This document shows positions 1 to 8,858 of a stretch of DNA of 64,000 nt, one piece after another. The DNA comes from JBBQFI01 sp038237805. Lineage in GTDB: Bacteria > Verrucomicrobiota > Verrucomicrobiia > Chthoniobacterales > UBA10450. The stretch's first letter is position 1, and the number at the start of each line of letters is the position of its first letter. Position numbers and translations under genes: made by a program. The stretch spans positions 1 to 64,000 of the forward strand of contig JBBRYI010000015.1 of the NCBI GenBank assembly GCA_038237805.1, in the 5' to 3' direction. Under the pieces are notes generated by a model. The model did not search any database, was not told the DNA's origin, and was given only the letters and a program-made list of their open reading frames with translations.

Positions 1-735
1 CACGCCGCCAAGCTGCTTTGCGGTGAGCGACTGACCTTCGGTTTGCAGAACCATTCGCTGATTGGTCGTCTCGATAAATCCCGCGCCGAGCACTCCGGTC
101 GCGCGCCGAGCGGCGGTCACCACATCGTTTAGCGTTAGATTGAATTTGGTCAGCCTTTCCGGCTGCACCTGAATTTGGAGTTGGCGCACTTCGCCGCCGA
201 AGACCGCCACCTTGGCAACGCCCGGAGTCGCGAGAAGCCGTTGTCGGATAGTCCAGTCGGCGAAGGTGCGGACGTCCATCAACGACCGCTCTTTCGAGAG
301 CAAACCGATCGCGAGGACGACGCTTGTCGATGAAGTCAGTGGCGTCATCGCGGGCGGCTGCACGCCTTGTGGCAGCGTGGAGGCGATGGCGGAGAGCCTT
401 TCAGCGACGACCTGACGAGCGCGGTAAATGTCAACGCCCGGAGTAAATGCTGCCGTGATTAACGAGAGACCCTGGATCGAATTTGAACGCAGCGATTCTA
501 TTCCAGCGACGCCGTTGATTGTGTTCTCGATCGGCTGTGTGACGAGGACTTCCACTTGCTCGGGCGAGAGTCCCGGCGCTTCGGTCTGAATTACGACGAG
601 CGGTGGTGCGAACTCCGGGAAAACGTCATACGTGACGCGGGTCAGCGTGTACAATCCGTAGCCGACAAGCAGGCATGCGAGCGCAATGACAATGCCGCGC
701 TGCCGCAGGGAGAAGCGAACTATCGACGTGAGCAT
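1..735 (-). CDS. Efflux RND transporter permease, CusA/CzcA type (N-terminal part, cut by window edge)
   Basis: The first 245 residues of an inner-membrane proton-driven RND pump are present; the rest lies left of base 1. The N-terminus (MLTSIVRFSLRQRG) is followed by a first membrane segment at about residues 12-30 and then the porter domain, with the family's typical APGLSPEQVE and TQPIE stretches near residues 50-65. The ATG at 735 is the only plausible start before an in-frame stop upstream. The adaptor gene ends 41 bases upstream, so adaptor and permease form one unit on the minus strand. The family exports metal ions or drugs; the substrate cannot be read here because the transmembrane ion-path residues lie outside the window. 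Confidence 0.9.
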   Translation of the reverse strand, partial: MLTSIVRFSLRQRGIVIALACLLVGYGLYTLTRVTYDVFPEFAPPLVVIQTEAPGLSPEQVEVLVTQPIENTINGVAGIESLRSNSIQGLSLITAAFTPGVDIYRARQVVAERLSAIASTLPQGVQPPAMTPLTSSTSVVLAIGLLSKERSLMDVRTFADWTIRQRLLATPGVAKVAVFGGEVRQLQIQVQPERLTKFNLTLNDVVTAARRATGVLGAGFIETTNQRMVLQTEGQSLTAKQLGGV

Positions 736-776
736 GCGCAGAACGGAGCGCAGCTATTTGCGCGATTGTTCATTGA

Positions 777-1817
777 TCACTGCTCTTGGCCCACGTCGAT
801 TTGGGCGCGGAATTCCTCTGAGAGCAGTTGCTGCGCGCCTTTGATAACCACGCGCTGATCAGGCGAGATTCCCTCGGCAACAAACCAGCCGCCCGGCACC
901 GGCGAGTCAGTGGTAAGTTCACGTCGCGCGAAGCGCTCTGCGTCACGCTGTATGTAAATCCATGCGCGACCCTGCCACCAGACAACTGCCTCTTTGGGCA
1001 CAATCACTCCGGCTCGTGATTCCCCATTGGGCAGCAGAGCAGCGGTCGCTAATCCGGGGTCGAGCCCGCCTGTTTCAGTTGGAGCGAGATAGAAGAGCGT
1101 GCTCCCCTGAAAGCGCGGATCAATCCGGGTCGTCGCTGAGACGAGCGTCGCTGAAATGAGGTTCCCATCCGCCGCGCGGATCGTAGCGTTCTTCGGCGCG
1201 GCCCTGAGAGACGTGGATGCAGGTAAGCTGAGTTGAATCAGAACCGCACGGTGATCGAGGAGTTGGTCGAGTTCCGTTGAACCTTCCGTGAGCCAACTGG
1301 CGAGGGTGTCTCCCCAGCGTTCATGCATCGATCTTTCAAGAACGCGCAAAGATGCTTCGGCGGGTTGCGCGGACGCCTGCGTTGCGCGTGCTTTGACTTC
1401 CGCGTCCTGAACAGATTCGGTCGAGACGCCGCTCCCTTTCTGGAGCATCTTTGCACGTTCGAAATCCATGCGGGATTCCTCCGCTGCGCTGACCGCTTTA
1501 ATGTTTTCTCCTTTTGCCGTGAGATACGCGCTTCGCGCATCCCCCCAGTCGTGCATCTCGAGTACCTGCGCGTAAGCGGGCTGCTGATCCTGGTGCGTCG
1601 TCGCTTGCAAAGCAGCGGTCGTGATCCCGCTTTTTTGCTGCGTCGGGGTGTCGATCGAAATAACCGGCTCGTTATTCTGCACCGACACGCGCGACGCGGT
1701 TTTGACCGGACGCTCCCGCTCCGCCTCACTGGCGCGTTCCTTTTGCCCGCGTATGAACGCCAGCAGAAGCACCCCTAGCACGGCGACAAGGACGACGGCA
1801 CCGATTAATTTTTTCAC
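777..1817 (-). CDS. Efflux RND transporter periplasmic adaptor subunit (HlyD/CusB-like)
   Basis: This 346-residue membrane-fusion protein would link the RND permease to an outer-membrane TolC-type channel. An uncleaved N-terminal membrane anchor sits at residues 4-24. An alpha-helical hairpin region rich in Glu, Ala and Lys lies near residues 90-170, followed by beta-barrel and membrane-proximal segments such as GVIVPKEAVVWWQGRAW and a C-terminal VVIKGAQQLLSEEF typical of the family. The start is GTG and overlaps the stop of the PadR gene as GTGA, which indicates translational coupling. No TolC-like gene is in the window. Confidence 0.88.
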   Translation of the reverse strand: MKKLIGAVVLVAVLGVLLLAFIRGQKERASEAERERPVKTASRVSVQNNEPVISIDTPTQQKSGITTAALQATTHQDQQPAYAQVLEMHDWGDARSAYLTAKGENIKAVSAAEESRMDFERAKMLQKGSGVSTESVQDAEVKARATQASAQPAEASLRVLERSMHERWGDTLASWLTEGSTELDQLLDHRAVLIQLSLPASTSLRAAPKNATIRAADGNLISATLVSATTRIDPRFQGSTLFYLAPTETGGLDPGLATAALLPNGESRAGVIVPKEAVVWWQGRAWIYIQRDAERFARRELTTDSPVPGGWFVAEGISPDQRVVIKGAQQLLSEEFRAQIDVGQEQ

Positions 1818-2170
1818 GCGGCACGTCCTCTCTTTGCTGCGCGTCTGCGCGCGGGACGTGCCCCAGACGTTTCAGAGAAGACCTTCTGCATGAGCACCGC
1901 CAGCCGATCCCGAAGTTCAGCCAGCTCTCTTCGGCCCTTCGCGGTCACGCGGTAGCACTTGCGCCGTTTGCCATCGACGATCCGCCCCCGAACGGTGACG
2001 TCGCGCTCGCCGAGCAACGCATGCAGTGCTGGGTAGAGTGTGCCGGGACTCAGCTCAAAATCGAGCTGCTTCATCTCCTCGGCAATTTGCGAGCCGTAGA
2101 CCTCCTCCTGTCCAGCCCGCCAGAGCGTATAAATCTTCACAAACCCTCGAAGAAAATCGCGATCAATCAT
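1814..2170 (-). CDS. PadR family transcriptional regulator
   Basis: This 118-residue winged-helix repressor has the PadR core: the ELSPGTLYPALHALLGE stretch at about residues 38-55 (recognition helix) and GRIVDGKRRKCYRVTAKGRREL (wing) at about 62-82. A basic Ala/Arg-rich tail ends the protein. It is the first gene of the efflux unit (PadR, adaptor, permease) and its own upstream region holds a strong palindromic site, so autoregulation plus control of the pump is the natural reading. In this family the ligand is often the compound exported; nothing in the sequence shows which. Confidence 0.93.
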   Translation of the reverse strand: MIDRDFLRGFVKIYTLWRAGQEEVYGSQIAEEMKQLDFELSPGTLYPALHALLGERDVTVRGRIVDGKRRKCYRVTAKGRRELAELRDRLAVLMQKVFSETSGARPARRRAAKRGRAA

Positions 2171-2180
2171 GTAAACACAT

Positions 2181-2209
2181 TATCGGATTCAGATATCGGA
2201 ATCCGATAT
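2181..2209. promoter_or_regulatory. Palindromic operator upstream of the PadR/efflux unit
   Basis: An 8-bp inverted repeat with a single central base, ATATCGGA-A-TCCGATAT, lies at 2193-2209. An additional half-site TATCGGATTC at 2181-2190 forms a second inverted repeat with GGAATCCGATA at 2198-2208. The site sits 11-39 bases upstream of the PadR start codon. Binding by the PadR protein is inferred from position and symmetry, not shown. Confidence 0.65.
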
Positions 2210-2278
2210 ATCACGTTAGCCTCGGTAACTCAACTGAGGATACATGCGGTAGCTCCCGCGAAAAGAGCGGAAAGCAAG

Positions 2279-2351
2279 TGGAGCCTAGGGGATTCGAACC
2301 CCTGACCTCCTCAATGCCATTGAGGCGCTCTACCAACTGAGCTAAGACCCC
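2279..2351 (-). tRNA. tRNA-Ala (anticodon GGC)
   Basis: On the minus strand a full cloverleaf can be drawn: acceptor GGGGTCT paired with AGGCTCC (one G-U pair), D-arm AGCTCAGTTGGTAGAGC, anticodon stem CCTCA/TGAGG with loop ATGGCAT (anticodon GGC), and T-arm GGGGTTCGAATCCCC. The discriminator base is A. CCA is not encoded. The GGC anticodon and the surrounding arms match the usual bacterial tRNA-Ala(GGC) pattern. Confidence 0.95.
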
Positions 2352-2423
2352 GTGCGATGGCCGATTTTCGATGGTCGACCTGCGATTTGCAAAAAAAATC
2401 AGCAAGAGGGATCAATTGCCCGC

Positions 2424-5400
2424 CTAACGGGCAGACAGATTCAGACTATCGTTCGCCGGCGGCAGATTTGAAGAGTGCTGAAACAGTTTCGCCAAGGCAG
2501 CGGTATCCGCGGTGAGCGCCTGATTATTTAGGAAATCGTCGAGATCACGCGTGGCTTGTTTCAAACGCGGATTGTGCGTGCCTTGGTAACAGGTTTCCCG
2601 CAGCTCGAGGAATTTGAGATCCCACTTCACATAAGGCTCGAACAATTCCAACGCCGGAGCCGTGTAGGAGCCGAGGCGTGACCCGTCCAGTTGCACGCCG
2701 AGAGTAAGCAATCTCAACCGGCGATCCGATTCGCAATTCCATATCGAGAGAGGCGCGCGCAGAAGATCATAAAATCGCGCGGCAGTTTTTTTCGATTTGT
2801 CCGCCTGGGCGATCATTTCTGCACGCCACAAAGAGCGCCTGATCACGTCCTGGTTTATCCACGGATCTTCGTGCGCAGCGCGCAGAAATTTTTCCACACT
2901 TTGTGTCGCGTCCGCGATTCTTCTCTGCTTCCAGTAAAGTTCCGACCGGATCGCATCGGCCTCTGCTGGCACAATGCCGTCTAACCGATCGATATAATCG
3001 ACCGCGGGCGGACTGGCTTCACTGGCGAGACATTCGGCCACCAATCTTAATTCCGGCAGAGTCTCTGGTTCCGCGGGTTGGGAACGCCAGAGTCGCAACG
3101 CTTCAGGTAAATCCCCTCTCATATACGCGCCCAATGCTGTTGCCCGCGCGCGCTGATCGCTCGTCAATGATTCCGTTCGTTCCACCGGATTCACAGACGC
3201 GGCGGCGGAAAGCCTTCCCTCTTCCACGCGAGGCCAATCCAATTCCCCTCGTAAAATATCGGGACGATCGCGACGCGTCGCGTGCGCGCTGGCGCGAAGA
3301 TTCCCTATTCTAAATCCGTCCGCGGCACTGAGACTCCGCGCAACTGCAAATTCGATGACGGTGCGATCGTCGGTATTCAGCGGCCACGATTCGATGTGCT
3401 GCAATGTCGCCGCGACATCGGTGTTAGCAATATGGTGAGCGAGAAAATCTTCCACGCCCGTGGCGGACCAGGCAACGCGAAGCGCCGTCTTGAATGGTTC
3501 TTGCACCAGACGTTGGCGCAATGCGTCGACATTGAATGGAAGCGGCTGTTGCGATGCGACCAGCAGCAAATCGCCTTCTTGAGTCTGCCAGGTGTCGATC
3601 TTCGGAAAAACCGATCCAAGCGTCTGATACAAAATCTCGATCGTGCGATCGTCAATGTCATAGGTTTGTATCCATTGCAGAAAGGCTCCGCCGGGCTCAA
3701 GTCGGTGTTGCACCGAGCGATAAAAATCGCGCGTGAAGAGATTGGCTACGCCGGCGCGATATGGATTCGAAGGTTCAGAGACGATGAGGTCGTACTTTTC
3801 ACGTGTCGTCAGCAAAAGTTCACGCCCATCGCCAACGGTGACGTGTAATTTCGGATTGGCCAGTGCATCGTGATTCACCGCCGCGCAATTTTGCGCGACC
3901 CTTAAAATGGCGCGTTCTAGTTCCGCGACATCGACGCGCCGCATGCTCGGCACCGCTGCCAGCCAGCCGGCGGTGCTACCGGTTCCCAAGCCAATGACCA
4001 TCGCCTTTTCCGGCTTCGGATGCAGGGCAGCGCCGATGAGGCCGCACATGATCTGAGTCCCGGCATCGACCTTCGCGTTGCCATCCGATTTGCCATTAAC
4101 GAGAAATGCGGCGCCGTCCGGATTGGCAAGCGCGACGCTGCTTTCAATTCCATCAGCCTCCCACATGATTTGACGGCGCATCTTGTGAACTAGATCGCGC
4201 ATCTCGTTAGGCGAAGCCTGATACTGTCGGAGGTAACCAACTCCGATTTGACTGTGACGCCAAAATGCGGTGGGACCGGTAGCCATCAACATCGCTAATG
4301 CGCCGGCCACCGTCGCGACTGGCGCTATGAGTCGCATCCAATGGCGTCGATGACTCAAGTCGAAACAAGCCGCGACCACCGCCACCGCCGAAAGTAATAC
4401 GACCACAATTTTCCAAACTCCCGGCGCTGAAAACATCGGCAGAAAACCGAATCCGCCCGCGAACGAACCGGCAAGGGCGCCGACCGTATTCCAAGCGTAA
4501 GCTGCGCCTGTTTGAGAACCGACCTGCTTGCGGCCCTTGCCAAGAAGCGCGATCAGAAGCGGAAATTGCAGACCCGAAATAAACGCTGCGGGGAAAATGA
4601 GAAGCAAACAGATGGCGGACCACGCAATGACGTGTCCATAAAATCCAAGCGTACCCAATGGACGCAGTAACATCGCCGACATGGCGATCCTGTCGCCGAG
4701 CGCATAAGGCAACGCGATGAAGAACGCTTCACTCGCACAGGTGAATGCGAAAAATCCAAGCGAAGCTGTCCGTTTCAGATCGAAAAGCGAGTAAGCTACT
4801 CCGCCCAGTCCAATTCCGAGAAGCGCGCTCGCGAGAATGAGCCCGAAGGAAAACGTCGATCCGCCGAGCAGCGGAGCGAGCATGCGATACCAAACAATTT
4901 CCATGAGAAAGAAAGCGAAGCCAACTAATCCAGCGCTGATGAAGACAAATGTCGGATTCGCTGGAGAAAAAGATTCTTCGTCTTCCACTTCCTCTTCAAC
5001 CTCACTCCACCCTTCTGCGCTTGTCCTTGAGAAACGCAAAGCGATCAGCGCGATGACGACGTTTAATGCTGCAGCCCACCAAAGCGTGAGGCGATTTCCA
5101 AAATTCTCGAACAAGTAGAACGTGCCCGCTAGCGCACCCACCACAGCGCCGATGGTGTTGCATCCGTAAAGAATTCCAAGCGAACGCCGCGCTATGTCGT
5201 TAGGCGCGACAACCGCTCGCGCGGCCGCGGGAAGAGTTCCGCCCATAAGAAAGGTCGGCACTCCAAGAATGAGTGCGACCAGAAGCAGCCGCACGATTGT
5301 TCCCCAAGTCATTCCCATTGCCGCAGTCCCGCCGAGTGCGATGTAAAGATGACGCGCGGCTACAATGAGTAGGGGCGATACAGCGGCGCTAAGCGCAATG

Positions 5401-5711
5401 AGAAGCTCCAGTCGCGCGTAAAATGCAAGAGGGCGCGCTTTGTTTTCCGAGCGTTGGCCAAGCACGATGCCGCCGAATCCAAGGCCTGCCATAAAAACTC
5501 CCAGAACAGCGGCGGAGGCGGCGGTGGATCCGCCAAAGATGAGACGAAATTCTCGCAGCCACGTGGTTTGATAGATGAGCGCGCAGAAGCCGGAGCCGAA
5601 AAGAAAAAGGGGGACGACTTGCACAATCGGCAACGACTGTTGCCGGCCAGGCTCCTCCGCGACCACTGACGCTGGCCGCTTTTGGATCATCACTTCCACC
5701 GTGCTCTCCAT
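2424..5711 (-). CDS. Fused multi-spanning membrane / spermidine-synthase-like protein with long C-terminal extension
   Basis: The protein has three parts. Residues to about 500 form ten or more hydrophobic segments of the MFS-like type found fused to spermidine synthases. A Rossmann methyltransferase-fold domain follows, with VIGLGTGSTAGWLA near residue 575 (nucleotide-binding loop) and SEPSNPYRAGVANLF near residue 645, the hallmark of the spermidine synthase superfamily. About 280 further residues form a Trp/Leu-rich helical, TPR-like tail. The usual proton-taking Asp of true polyamine synthases is not evident, so polyamine synthesis is unproven. ATG at 5711 is used; a TTG at 5771 would add 20 residues. 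The stop TAG (2424-2426) lies in a near-copy of the dispersed GCCTAACG word, which also occurs at 4204 and 5197 inside the gene. Confidence 0.82.
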   Translation of the reverse strand: MESTVEVMIQKRPASVVAEEPGRQQSLPIVQVVPLFLFGSGFCALIYQTTWLREFRLIFGGSTAASAAVLGVFMAGLGFGGIVLGQRSENKARPLAFYARLELLIALSAAVSPLLIVAARHLYIALGGTAAMGMTWGTIVRLLLVALILGVPTFLMGGTLPAAARAVVAPNDIARRSLGILYGCNTIGAVVGALAGTFYLFENFGNRLTLWWAAALNVVIALIALRFSRTSAEGWSEVEEEVEDEESFSPANPTFVFISAGLVGFAFFLMEIVWYRMLAPLLGGSTFSFGLILASALLGIGLGGVAYSLFDLKRTASLGFFAFTCASEAFFIALPYALGDRIAMSAMLLRPLGTLGFYGHVIAWSAICLLLIFPAAFISGLQFPLLIALLGKGRKQVGSQTGAAYAWNTVGALAGSFAGGFGFLPMFSAPGVWKIVVVLLSAVAVVAACFDLSHRRHWMRLIAPVATVAGALAMLMATGPTAFWRHSQIGVGYLRQYQASPNEMRDLVHKMRRQIMWEADGIESSVALANPDGAAFLVNGKSDGNAKVDAGTQIMCGLIGAALHPKPEKAMVIGLGTGSTAGWLAAVPSMRRVDVAELERAILRVAQNCAAVNHDALANPKLHVTVGDGRELLLTTREKYDLIVSEPSNPYRAGVANLFTRDFYRSVQHRLEPGGAFLQWIQTYDIDDRTIEILYQTLGSVFPKIDTWQTQEGDLLLVASQQPLPFNVDALRQRLVQEPFKTALRVAWSATGVEDFLAHHIANTDVAATLQHIESWPLNTDDRTVIEFAVARSLSAADGFRIGNLRASAHATRRDRPDILRGELDWPRVEEGRLSAAASVNPVERTESLTSDQRARATALGAYMRGDLPEALRLWRSQPAEPETLPELRLVAECLASEASPPAVDYIDRLDGIVPAEADAIRSELYWKQRRIADATQSVEKFLRAAHEDPWINQDVIRRSLWRAEMIAQADKSKKTAARFYDLLRAPLSIWNCESDRRLRLLTLGVQLDGSRLGSYTAPALELFEPYVKWDLKFLELRETCYQGTHNPRLKQATRDLDDFLNNQALTADTAALAKLFQHSSNLPPANDSLNLSAR

Positions 5712-5911
5712 CAGCAGCGTCGGATAGCGATTAACGGGCCACGATAGAAATTTTCCGCGCAGCCATTCCAATGATTAGGGGAGAATATGGAAACTGCAGA
5801 ACCCCGCGTGCGAAGAATGCGAAAATTTATGTTGTGTGCGGATTTGTTTTGCTAAGACACTACTGCTGCAACAAATCCACGCCGGGCATGGTTTGCTGAA
5901 CAGGACCGAGA

Positions 5912-6073
5912 ATGACAAAAGAAAAAGATCACAAACCCGAAAAGGAAAAAGAATCGGAACAAGAAGTTCGCGATCTGCCGCCGAAGAAAGATGTGAAGGG
6001 CGGGAACTCCAAAGAAAAAGTACGCAGCTCAACTCGAACGGGCGAAGTGGATTTCATGCGGGATTACGATTGA
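5912..6073 (+). CDS. Small charged peptide with LPPKKDVKGG motif
   Basis: This is a 53-codon reading frame with ATG at 5912 and a purine-rich AGGACCGAG just upstream. The first 20 residues are almost all Lys, Glu, Asp and Gln. They are followed by DLPPKKDVKGG at residues 21-31 and then a Ser/Thr/Arg-rich tail ending in MRDYD. A short acidic/basic leader ending in a KKDxKGG box recurs in small proteins of unknown function across bacteria, and the double glycine recalls cleavage sites of exported peptides. No modification or transport gene is adjacent, so a role as a modified-peptide precursor is speculation. Composition and start context make it more likely real than chance. Confidence 0.5.
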   Translation: MTKEKDHKPEKEKESEQEVRDLPPKKDVKGGNSKEKVRSSTRTGEVDFMRDYD

Positions 6074-6099
6074 AGCCCGAAAGCTTCGGCCATTATCCG

Positions 6100-6187
6100 T
6101 TGTAGCTGCCGCCGTCGTCGCGGCAGTTGGTGAACGGCGTGCGTTTTGAGCGTTGGGATCTGCCGCCGTGGCGGCGGCAGCTACAAC
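6100..6187. repeat. Hairpin repeat, GCCGCC-GGCGGC family (copy 1)
   Basis: TTGTAGCTGCCGCCG at the left edge is complementary to CGGCGGCAGCTACAA at the right edge, with a second internal GC-rich hairpin. Related copies lie at 34017-34080 and 63629-63730. It sits just past the stop of lpxI on the minus strand and could end that transcript, but no T-run follows. Confidence 0.75.
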
Positions 6188-6193
6188 CGGGCG

Positions 6194-7003
6194 CTATCTG
6201 CCTACGATTGAGATCTTCGAACGTTCGGCCAGCTCGACGAGCGAATTCAATTCAAGGAGTAATGTCTTACCCGCTTCCACCGCGATCACGCGCACCGCGG
6301 CCTCTGCGGCGATGCGCACCGTTTCAATTCCAATGACGGGAACGTCGAAACGCATGTCTTGAGTTGGTTTTGCAACCTTCACCATGATTGCATCCTTGCG
6401 TCCGAGACTTCCTCCGCGCTTCAACGTCTCGTTTGTTCCTTCGAATGCTTCCACAGCCAGAACAGTTCCGTTTTTCACGACTACGGTCTGTCCGATGTCG
6501 AGCCGGCTGATCTCTTTCGCTATCTCCCATCCGAAAGCAACATCCTCCTGTTCCCGGCGCGATAACTTCGGTCCTGCAATCAAGCCTGAGCTCGCAACAA
6601 ACTTTTCGAGAAACGTTGTTGCGGGCAACATTTCAATCTCGATTTTCTTCAGCTCATCAGCGATGGCCGCGAAAATGGATTCGGCATTGCGTCGTTTCAG
6701 TTGAGCTAACAGAAGCAGGGCTTTCCAGTCAGGTCGCAGGTTGAACAGATTTTTCGGCGCGATCTGTCCGGCCATGATCACCTTCTGAATTTTCTGTTCG
6801 CTAAAGAAGTTGAGCAGACGGCTGAGTTGTCCGACGCGGAGCCATTCGATTTCATCGACGAGACCGGCCAGGCGCGGATCGGTTTCGTTCGTAAACGCAG
6901 CGGCCACGATTTTTTTTACGCCACTGCTGCGCGCAGATTGAGCGAGCAGCACTGGATAAACACCATTGCCCGCGATGATACCGAGCTGTTCTGGCGCTTG
7001 CAT
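6194..7003 (-). CDS. lpxI: UDP-2,3-diacylglucosamine pyrophosphatase LpxI
   Basis: This 269-residue DUF1009/LpxI protein hydrolyses UDP-2,3-diacylglucosamine to lipid X in lipid A synthesis, replacing LpxH in many diderms. The N-terminal domain begins LGIIAGNGVYPVLLA. The C-terminal domain carries DIGQTVVVKNGTVLAVEAFEGT and GGSLGRKDAIMVKVAKP, both characteristic of the family, and the length is usual. It lies 25 bases downstream of atpC on the same strand and may be co-transcribed with the ATP synthase operon. A copy of the GCCTAACGAGT word occupies the gap (7019-7029). Confidence 0.93.
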   Translation of the reverse strand: MQAPEQLGIIAGNGVYPVLLAQSARSSGVKKIVAAAFTNETDPRLAGLVDEIEWLRVGQLSRLLNFFSEQKIQKVIMAGQIAPKNLFNLRPDWKALLLLAQLKRRNAESIFAAIADELKKIEIEMLPATTFLEKFVASSGLIAGPKLSRREQEDVAFGWEIAKEISRLDIGQTVVVKNGTVLAVEAFEGTNETLKRGGSLGRKDAIMVKVAKPTQDMRFDVPVIGIETVRIAAEAAVRVIAVEAGKTLLLELNSLVELAERSKISIVGR

Positions 7004-7028
7004 TCAGCCGGTCGATCGGCCTAACGAG

Positions 7029-7436
7029 TCACGAATGTCGCCGACGTTTCACGTGCAGTTGCGCAAGTGCCTTTTGCAGCGAGACCTGAATAGCCGCGAC
7101 TTCTTCGGCGGTGTGATCTTCTTTCATCGCGGCCTGCGCGCGCGCCACCGCTTTTTCAGCAGCGCCTTCATCGATACGCTCAGGCTCAAGAGCCATGTCC
7201 GTTAAGACCGAGACGGCGTCGCCTTTGATTTCGACAAAGCCTTCCCCGACCGCGAGCGCCGTTTCGCGGCCATCTTTCAGAACGCGCAATTCGCCCGGTT
7301 TCAGCATGGTCAAAAGCGGAACGTGCTTCGGATAAACGCCAAGCTCGCCTTCGGATCCAGGAATAGTCACCATCTCAACGTCTTCGGAGTAAGCCGTCAT
7401 TTCCGGCGTCACAATTTCCAGGCGCAGCGTTGCCAT
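7029..7436 (-). CDS. atpC: F1Fo ATP synthase subunit epsilon
   Basis: This 135-residue epsilon subunit couples rotation of the central stalk to the catalytic head and can inhibit hydrolysis. The N-terminal beta-sandwich is recognisable by VTIPGSEGELGVYPKHVPLLTML, followed by VGEGFVEIKGDAVSVLTD. The C-terminal helices (about residues 85-130) are Ala/Glu/Lys-rich. It is the last ATP synthase gene of the operon, 3 bases after atpD, as is usual. Confidence 0.97.
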   Translation of the reverse strand: MATLRLEIVTPEMTAYSEDVEMVTIPGSEGELGVYPKHVPLLTMLKPGELRVLKDGRETALAVGEGFVEIKGDAVSVLTDMALEPERIDEGAAEKAVARAQAAMKEDHTAEEVAAIQVSLQKALAQLHVKRRRHS

Positions 7437-7439
7437 ATT

Positions 7440-8852
7440 TTACTTTTCTTCGCCGATCATTTCGATCCCGCCCTTCATGTAGAAGTTTTGTTCGGGAACT
7501 TCGTCGTGCTTGCCCTCGAGAATTTCTTTGAATCCGCGCACCGTGTCCGCGATCGAAACGTACTGGCCTTTCGAACCGGTGAAGACTTCAGCGACATGGA
7601 ACGGTTGACTAAGAAAGCGCTGAATCTTGCGCGCGCGCAAAACCGAGAGTTTGTCCTCCGGACTTAATTCGTCCATTCCGAGAATCGCGATGATGTCTTG
7701 AAGATCGCGATAGCGCTGCAGCACTTTCTGCACGCCGCGCGCAACGTTGTAATGTTCCTCGCCGACAATTTCGGGCGCGAGAGCCTTCGACGTTGACGCC
7801 AGCGGATCGACTGCCGGATAGATTCCAAGTTCCGCAATCGAACGTTCAAGCACGATCGTGGAATCGAGATGCGCGAAAGTGTTAGCTGGCGCCGGATCCG
7901 TCAGATCGTCCGCGGGAACGTAGACAGCTTGAAATGAAGTGATCGATCCTTTTTTCGTGGAAGTGATTCGCTCCTGCAGATCGCCCATTTCGGCGGCGAG
8001 TGTCGGTTGATAGCCGACGGCCGACGGTGTTCGACCGAGCAAAGCCGAAACTTCGGAGCCTGCCTGCGAAAAACGAAAAATGTTATCGATGAAAAGCAGC
8101 ACGTCCTGATTGCGCTCGTCGCGAAAATATTCCGTCATGGCGAGCGCAGAGAGCGCCACGCGCAAACGCGCGCCGGGAGGCTCATTCATCTGTCCATAAA
8201 CGAGCGCCACTTTCGATTTGCTGATGTCTTTCAGATCGATAACGCCCGCTTCGCTCATCTCGCGATAAAGATCGTTGCCTTCGCGGCTGCGCTCGCCGAC
8301 ACCGGCGAACACGGAAAATCCGCCGTGCTTCATCGCGATGTTGTTGATCAATTCTTGAATGATAACCGTCTTGCCAACACCGGCGCCGCCGAACGCGCCG
8401 ACTTTTCCGCCTTTTGTAAACGGACAAACAAGATCGATAACCTTGATTCCGGTTTCGAGAATGGATGCGCTAGTGTCCTGCTCAGTCAGCTCCGGCGCCT
8501 TGCGATGGATCGGATAACGCTTGGTGAACTTCACCGGCCCGAGATTATCCACGGGATCGCCTGTAACATTGAAAACGCGCCCCAGAGTTCCCTCACCCAC
8601 TGGAACTGAAATCGGCCCGCCCGTATCAGTGACCGCCATACCCCGCTTTAGACCTTCGGTCGAAGACATCGCGATGGAGCGAACCCATCCGTCGCTCAGA
8701 TGCTGCTGCACTTCTAGCGTGAGCTTCGTTGGATTGCCGTTGACTTCGTACTCGATTTCGAGCGCGTTATAAATTCGCGGCACTTTGCTGTCGCCGCCGA
8801 ATTCCACGTCCACCACGGGACCGATTACTTGAACAATGTTTCCTGTATTCAT
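7440..8852 (-). CDS. atpD: F1Fo ATP synthase subunit beta (catalytic)
   Basis: This 470-residue catalytic subunit is of normal length. The Walker A loop GGAGVGKTV sits at about residues 155-163. ERSREGND, Walker B LLFIDNIFRF near residue 255, and SAVGYQPTLAAEMGDLQERI, all signatures of F-type beta subunits, follow. It lies between atpG and atpC with gaps of a few bases. No copies of the dispersed GCCTAACGA word occur in this or the other ATP synthase genes. Confidence 0.98.
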   Translation of the reverse strand: MNTGNIVQVIGPVVDVEFGGDSKVPRIYNALEIEYEVNGNPTKLTLEVQQHLSDGWVRSIAMSSTEGLKRGMAVTDTGGPISVPVGEGTLGRVFNVTGDPVDNLGPVKFTKRYPIHRKAPELTEQDTSASILETGIKVIDLVCPFTKGGKVGAFGGAGVGKTVIIQELINNIAMKHGGFSVFAGVGERSREGNDLYREMSEAGVIDLKDISKSKVALVYGQMNEPPGARLRVALSALAMTEYFRDERNQDVLLFIDNIFRFSQAGSEVSALLGRTPSAVGYQPTLAAEMGDLQERITSTKKGSITSFQAVYVPADDLTDPAPANTFAHLDSTIVLERSIAELGIYPAVDPLASTSKALAPEIVGEEHYNVARGVQKVLQRYRDLQDIIAILGMDELSPEDKLSVLRARKIQRFLSQPFHVAEVFTGSKGQYVSIADTVRGFKEILEGKHDEVPEQNFYMKGGIEMIGEEK

Positions 8853-8858
8853 GAATGA

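Noticed and set aside
5775..6032. Minus-strand open frame opposite the small KKDVKGG peptide
   Set aside because: Cys/Phe/Ser-rich antisense of a Lys/Glu-rich gene; no start signal or domain.
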